Shown here one piece after another: positions 5,803-8,272 of a stretch of DNA of 8,272 nt (its first letter is position 1; each line of letters begins with the position of its first letter). Below the pieces are notes generated by a model. The model searched no databases, was not told where the DNA came from, and saw nothing but the letters and a program-made list of their open reading frames with translations. The position numbers were made by a program, and so were the translations under genes. Origin of the DNA: Chloroflexota bacterium (GTDB lineage: Bacteria; Chloroflexota; Limnocylindria; P2-11E); assembly GCA_016875665.1 (NCBI GenBank), contig VGPA01000055.1, positions 1-8,272 on the forward strand. Reading direction: 5' to 3'.

Positions 5803-6999
5803 TCATGCGGCGACGATGCGCTCCTTGGCGAGCGCATCGAGCGCCCCGTCGTCCAAGCCCAGCCACTCCCGGAGCACGCCGCGGGTGTCCCCGCCGACCG
5901 CCGGAGCCGGCGAGGCGGGCAGGTGATCCGCTCCGCTGAAGAACAGCGGCGAGCCTGCGGCCCGTACCGGGGGGAGGCCCGGATGCCGCACCTCGTTCAG
6001 CATCGGATTCGCGGCCGATGCGCGGGGATCATCGGCCAACAGCTGCGTGAAGGTCTGGTACGGCCCCCAGAGCACCCCGTGCTCGTCGAGCGCCCGCGCG
6101 GCGTCCGCGAGCGTTCGCCCCGCGAACCACGGCGCGAAGACGGCGCTGATCTCCGCGCGGTGGACGAACCTGCTCGCGTCGTGGTGCAGGTCCACGCCCG
6201 AGCGCGCTTCAAGCGCGGCGAACTCCGCCTTCGAGTCCGTCGCCGCCACGAGCGAGTCCCAGTGGCGCGGCGTCATCGACGCGACGATCAGCCACCGCCC
6301 GTCGGCGGTCTGGAACTCGTGGCCATAGGAGCCGTAGATGTTGTTGCCGTAGCGGCCGCGCTCCGTCCCGAGCTGGGCTTCGCCCAGGAAGCCGAGGTGG
6401 GCGGCGGTGGCGAGCGCGACGTCGGCGAGGCTCAGACGGACGAGCTGGCCCTCGCCCGTCCGCGCGCGGTGCAGCTCGGCCGCGACGACGGCGGTGGCGA
6501 TCGAGTGCCCGGCGATGACGTCCCACGCGGGAAGCACGTGGTTCACCGGCCCCGTGGCGCTTTCCGGGCCGGTGACCCACGGAAAGCCCGTCGCGGCGTT
6601 CACGGTGTAGTCCACCGCGATGCTGCCGTCGCCGTTGCCGCTCAGAACCACCTGCACCACGTCGGGACGCTTGGCCCGCAGGGCGTCGTACGCCATCCAC
6701 TTCTGCGGCGGCAGGTTCGTGATGCACGTCCCGGCGGCGGCGATGAGGTCGCCGACGATCCGCGCGCCCTCCGCGGAGCGCATGTCGACCGTGACCGACC
6801 GCTTGCCTTGATTCAGGCCGGCCCAATACACGCTCGTCCCGTGGTGCAGCGGCCAGCGGTAGCGGTCCACCCCGCCGCCGATGGGGTCGACGCGGACGAC
6901 CTCCGCGCCGAGCTCCGTGAGAAGTGTCCCCGCGAGCGGTGCCGCGACGAACGCTGAGAGCTCCACGACGCGGAGCCCGCGGAGGAGGGGCGCGCTCAC
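5803..6999 (-). CDS. mct: CaiB/BaiF family III CoA-transferase, mesaconyl-CoA C1-C4 CoA transferase-like (2-methylfumaryl-CoA isomerase)
   Basis: 398 aa, the usual family III length. The N-terminal Rossmann block is GLRVVELSAFVAAPLAG (8-24), then VRVDPIGGGVDRYRWP (35-50). The expected catalytic Asp is Asp160 in VLPAWDVIAG, aligning with Asp169 of formyl-CoA transferase; TGEGQLVRLSLADV (181-194) follows. From memory, several blocks closely match Chloroflexus Mct, which moves CoA within mesaconyl-CoA from C1 to C4: SAFVAAPL, DPIGGG-D-RWP, FWAGLNKGKRS-like YWAGLNQGKRS (58-68), VDYTVN (129-134), VNHVLPAWD (152-160) and the C-terminal WxPYxT...DNPM-like block. The His of the racemase branch (AMACR type) is not seen. 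GTG 6999 overlaps the upstream stop (GTGA). The frame stays open upstream inside the dehydrogenase gene, but that extension lacks family sequence. The family is sure; the exact substrate is inferred. Confidence 0.82.
   Translation of the reverse strand: MSAPLLRGLRVVELSAFVAAPLAGTLLTELGAEVVRVDPIGGGVDRYRWPLHHGTSVYWAGLNQGKRSVTVDMRSAEGARIVGDLIAAAGTCITNLPPQKWMAYDALRAKRPDVVQVVLSGNGDGSIAVDYTVNAATGFPWVTGPESATGPVNHVLPAWDVIAGHSIATAVVAAELHRARTGEGQLVRLSLADVALATAAHLGFLGEAQLGTERGRYGNNIYGSYGHEFQTADGRWLIVASMTPRHWDSLVAATDSKAEFAALEARSGVDLHHDASRFVHRAEISAVFAPWFAGRTLADAARALDEHGVLWGPYQTFTQLLADDPRASAANPMLNEVRHPGLPPVRAAGSPLFFSGADHLPASPAPAVGGDTRGVLREWLGLDDGALDALAKERIVAA
6996..6999 (-). promoter_or_regulatory. 4-bp stop/start overlap (GTGA) coupling the dehydrogenase and transferase genes
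   Basis: On the minus strand GTGA contains the transferase GTG (6999-6997) and the dehydrogenase TGA (6998-6996). This geometry is typical of translational coupling and supports a shared pathway for the two enzymes. Confidence 0.8.
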
Positions 7000-8272
7000 C
7001 GCGAGCCGGCGAGCAGCGCCTTGCCGATCACGCGGAGCGACAGCACTTCCTCGGCGCCTTCGAACACGGGCAGAACGCGCGCGTCCACGAAGTACCGCGA
7101 CACGTCCGTCTCCTCGGCGTAGCCCATGGCCCCGTGCAGCTGAGCGGCGTCGCGGGTCACCTGCTCGGCCATGCGCGAAGCGTAGAGCTTGGCGAGCGCC
7201 GCCTGGACCTCGGCATCGGGCGCGCCGCGGTCGATCGCGTCCCCGGCGGCGTACGCGAGCCGGCGCGAGCCTTCGATCGCGAGCGCCATCGCGCCGAGCT
7301 TGGCCTGCGCGAGCGGCCACTCGCGCACCGTCCGCCCGAACACACGCCGCGCGCTGGTGTACGCGAGCGTTTCCGCGAGCGCCGCGTCCATCACGCCGAC
7401 CGCGCGGCCAGCCGTCTGGAGCCGGCCCATGGCAAAACCCTCGAGCTGGAGCTGGAAGCCTTTGCCGATCCACGCGTCGCCGCCCACGAGCGAGTCCTCG
7501 GGCAGGAGGTAGTCGGTGAACGCGAGCTCGAACGTGTGCATGCCGCGGTAGCCGATCGTCGGGATCGCACGGCCCCGGAGCGCGCCGCCGTCCGTTTGGC
7601 GGTGCTCGAACTCGCGCCCGAGGAAGCGCGGCTTTTGCGCGACGAAGAGCGACAGGCCACGATGACCGTCCTCGGAGGTACGGCACAGGATCGTGATCAG
7701 GTCCGCGCGCCCCGCGAACGTGCACCAGAGCTTGGTCCCGTTGATCACCCAGCCGCCGGCGGTGCGGACGGCGCGGCAGCGCAGCGCTGCCACGTCGGAG
7801 CCCTGGTCCGGCTCGGTCACCGACACCGCGACGAGCAGTCCGCCGTCGGCGACGCCGGGCAGCCAGCGTTTCTTCTGCCCCTCTGTTCCCGCGCGCAGCA
7901 GCGCGCGCACGAGGATCTCCGGGCGGGTCATGAGGCTGCCCGCCGCGCCCAGCGAGGCGCTCGACAGCTCCTCGGTCGCGACCAGCATCGCGCGCGAGTC
8001 CGGCTCGGCCTGGAAGCCGCCGTACGCCTCCGGAATCGAGATGCCGAGGAGTCCGAGGGCGGCGACGCCCGCGATCACGGCGTCGGGGATGTCCGCGTCG
8101 TCGCGGTGGATCCGCTCGGCGTGCGGCCGCACCTCCTTGTCCGCGAACTGCCGCAGCGTGGTTCGCAGGAGCACGTGCTGGTGGTCGGCACCGACGTCGG
8201 CGAGCGGCCGGAGGCGCGTGGCGATGGCGGCAAGCTGCGCGTCCCGCTCGACGCGCGCCACGGCGCCCGCTC
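6996..8272 (-). CDS. mcd: Acyl-CoA dehydrogenase, (2S)-methylsuccinyl-CoA dehydrogenase-like, 5' end at or beyond window edge
   Basis: FAD acyl-CoA dehydrogenase fold; numbering is from a GTG at 8261 (421 aa). Motifs are LRQFADKEVRPHAERIHR (36-53), LGISIPEAYGG (72-82), VTEPDQGSD (148-156, ACAD signature), IGYRGMHTFELAF (236-248), QTAGRAVGV (282-290), LHGAMGYAEE (375-384) and the catalytic-base loop VFEGAEEV (399-406, Glu401 matching MCAD Glu376). From memory, GYRGM-x-ELAF, R-QTAARAVGVA and FEGAAEI are characteristic of Mcd of the ethylmalonyl-CoA pathway, which oxidises (2S)-methylsuccinyl-CoA to mesaconyl-C1-CoA with electrons going to ETF. Known Mcd proteins are ~550 aa with an N-terminal extension. 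The frame here is open to the edge with no upstream stop, so such an extension may lie beyond 8272. No Shine-Dalgarno can be judged. Other short branched or dicarboxylic acyl-CoAs are alternative substrates. Confidence 0.82.
   Translation of the reverse strand, partial: AGAVARVERDAQLAAIATRLRPLADVGADHQHVLLRTTLRQFADKEVRPHAERIHRDDADIPDAVIAGVAALGLLGISIPEAYGGFQAEPDSRAMLVATEELSSASLGAAGSLMTRPEILVRALLRAGTEGQKKRWLPGVADGGLLVAVSVTEPDQGSDVAALRCRAVRTAGGWVINGTKLWCTFAGRADLITILCRTSEDGHRGLSLFVAQKPRFLGREFEHRQTDGGALRGRAIPTIGYRGMHTFELAFTDYLLPEDSLVGGDAWIGKGFQLQLEGFAMGRLQTAGRAVGVMDAALAETLAYTSARRVFGRTVREWPLAQAKLGAMALAIEGSRRLAYAAGDAIDRGAPDAEVQAALAKLYASRMAEQVTRDAAQLHGAMGYAEETDVSRYFVDARVLPVFEGAEEVLSLRVIGKALLAGSR

Noticed and set aside
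5521..6957. 478-codon + strand frame across the metH start, the gap and the mct-like gene
   Set aside because: Antisense to two well-supported genes; the product is low-complexity and Arg/Val-rich with no motif.
7000..7725. Upstream extension of the mct-like frame by 242 codons inside the dehydrogenase gene
   Set aside because: The extension is an out-of-frame reading of the dehydrogenase and lacks family sequence. The GTG at 6999 fits the CaiB N-terminus and the GTGA coupling.

Overview
This is a strongly GC-rich bacterial segment (roughly 70% G+C by eye, mostly G/C at third codon positions, several GTG starts). It holds seven protein genes and no RNA gene, insertion sequence, CRISPR array or phage gene that I can see. 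The host is probably a free-living, metabolically versatile bacterium with cobalamin-dependent methionine synthesis and acyl-CoA dicarboxylate metabolism. The phylum cannot be fixed from this window. GC-rich soil or subsurface lineages such as Methylomirabilota/Rokubacteria, Acidobacteriota or Deltaproteobacteria-like groups are guesses only.

Layout, left to right. Positions 1-371 (-) are the N-terminal part of an X-family DNA polymerase (polX) whose 3' end lies outside the window. A 29-bp divergent gap carries an 11-bp perfect inverted repeat that includes both GTG start codons. It separates polX from a 68-aa protein of unknown function (401-607, +). After a 112-bp gap comes dtd, D-aminoacyl-tRNA deacylase (720-1187, +), whose two signature motifs each differ at the first residue. 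Everything from 1100 to the right edge is on the minus strand and is read right to left: a methylsuccinyl-CoA dehydrogenase-like acyl-CoA dehydrogenase (6996-8272, 5' end at or past the edge), a CaiB/BaiF enzyme closely resembling mesaconyl-CoA C1-C4 CoA transferase (5803-6999), a 63-bp AT-richer gap with two small palindromes, full-length cobalamin-dependent methionine synthase metH (2038-5739), and metF (1100-2038). The metF 3' end runs 88 bp into the convergent dtd gene.

How the genes work together. metF and metH share one base (TGATG) and form a methionine/one-carbon unit: MetF makes 5-methyl-THF and MetH passes its methyl group through cobalamin to homocysteine. The other two minus-strand genes overlap by 4 bp (GTGA) and look like consecutive enzymes. 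An Mcd-like dehydrogenase would oxidise (2S)-methylsuccinyl-CoA to mesaconyl-C1-CoA, and an Mct-like enzyme would move the CoA to give mesaconyl-C4-CoA. Mcd is known from the ethylmalonyl-CoA pathway and Mct from the Chloroflexus 3-hydroxypropionate bicycle. The pairing suggests a hybrid route that would continue through citramalyl-CoA to acetyl-CoA and pyruvate. This is the most interesting hypothesis in the window; it rests on remembered family sequences and gene adjacency, not on a search.
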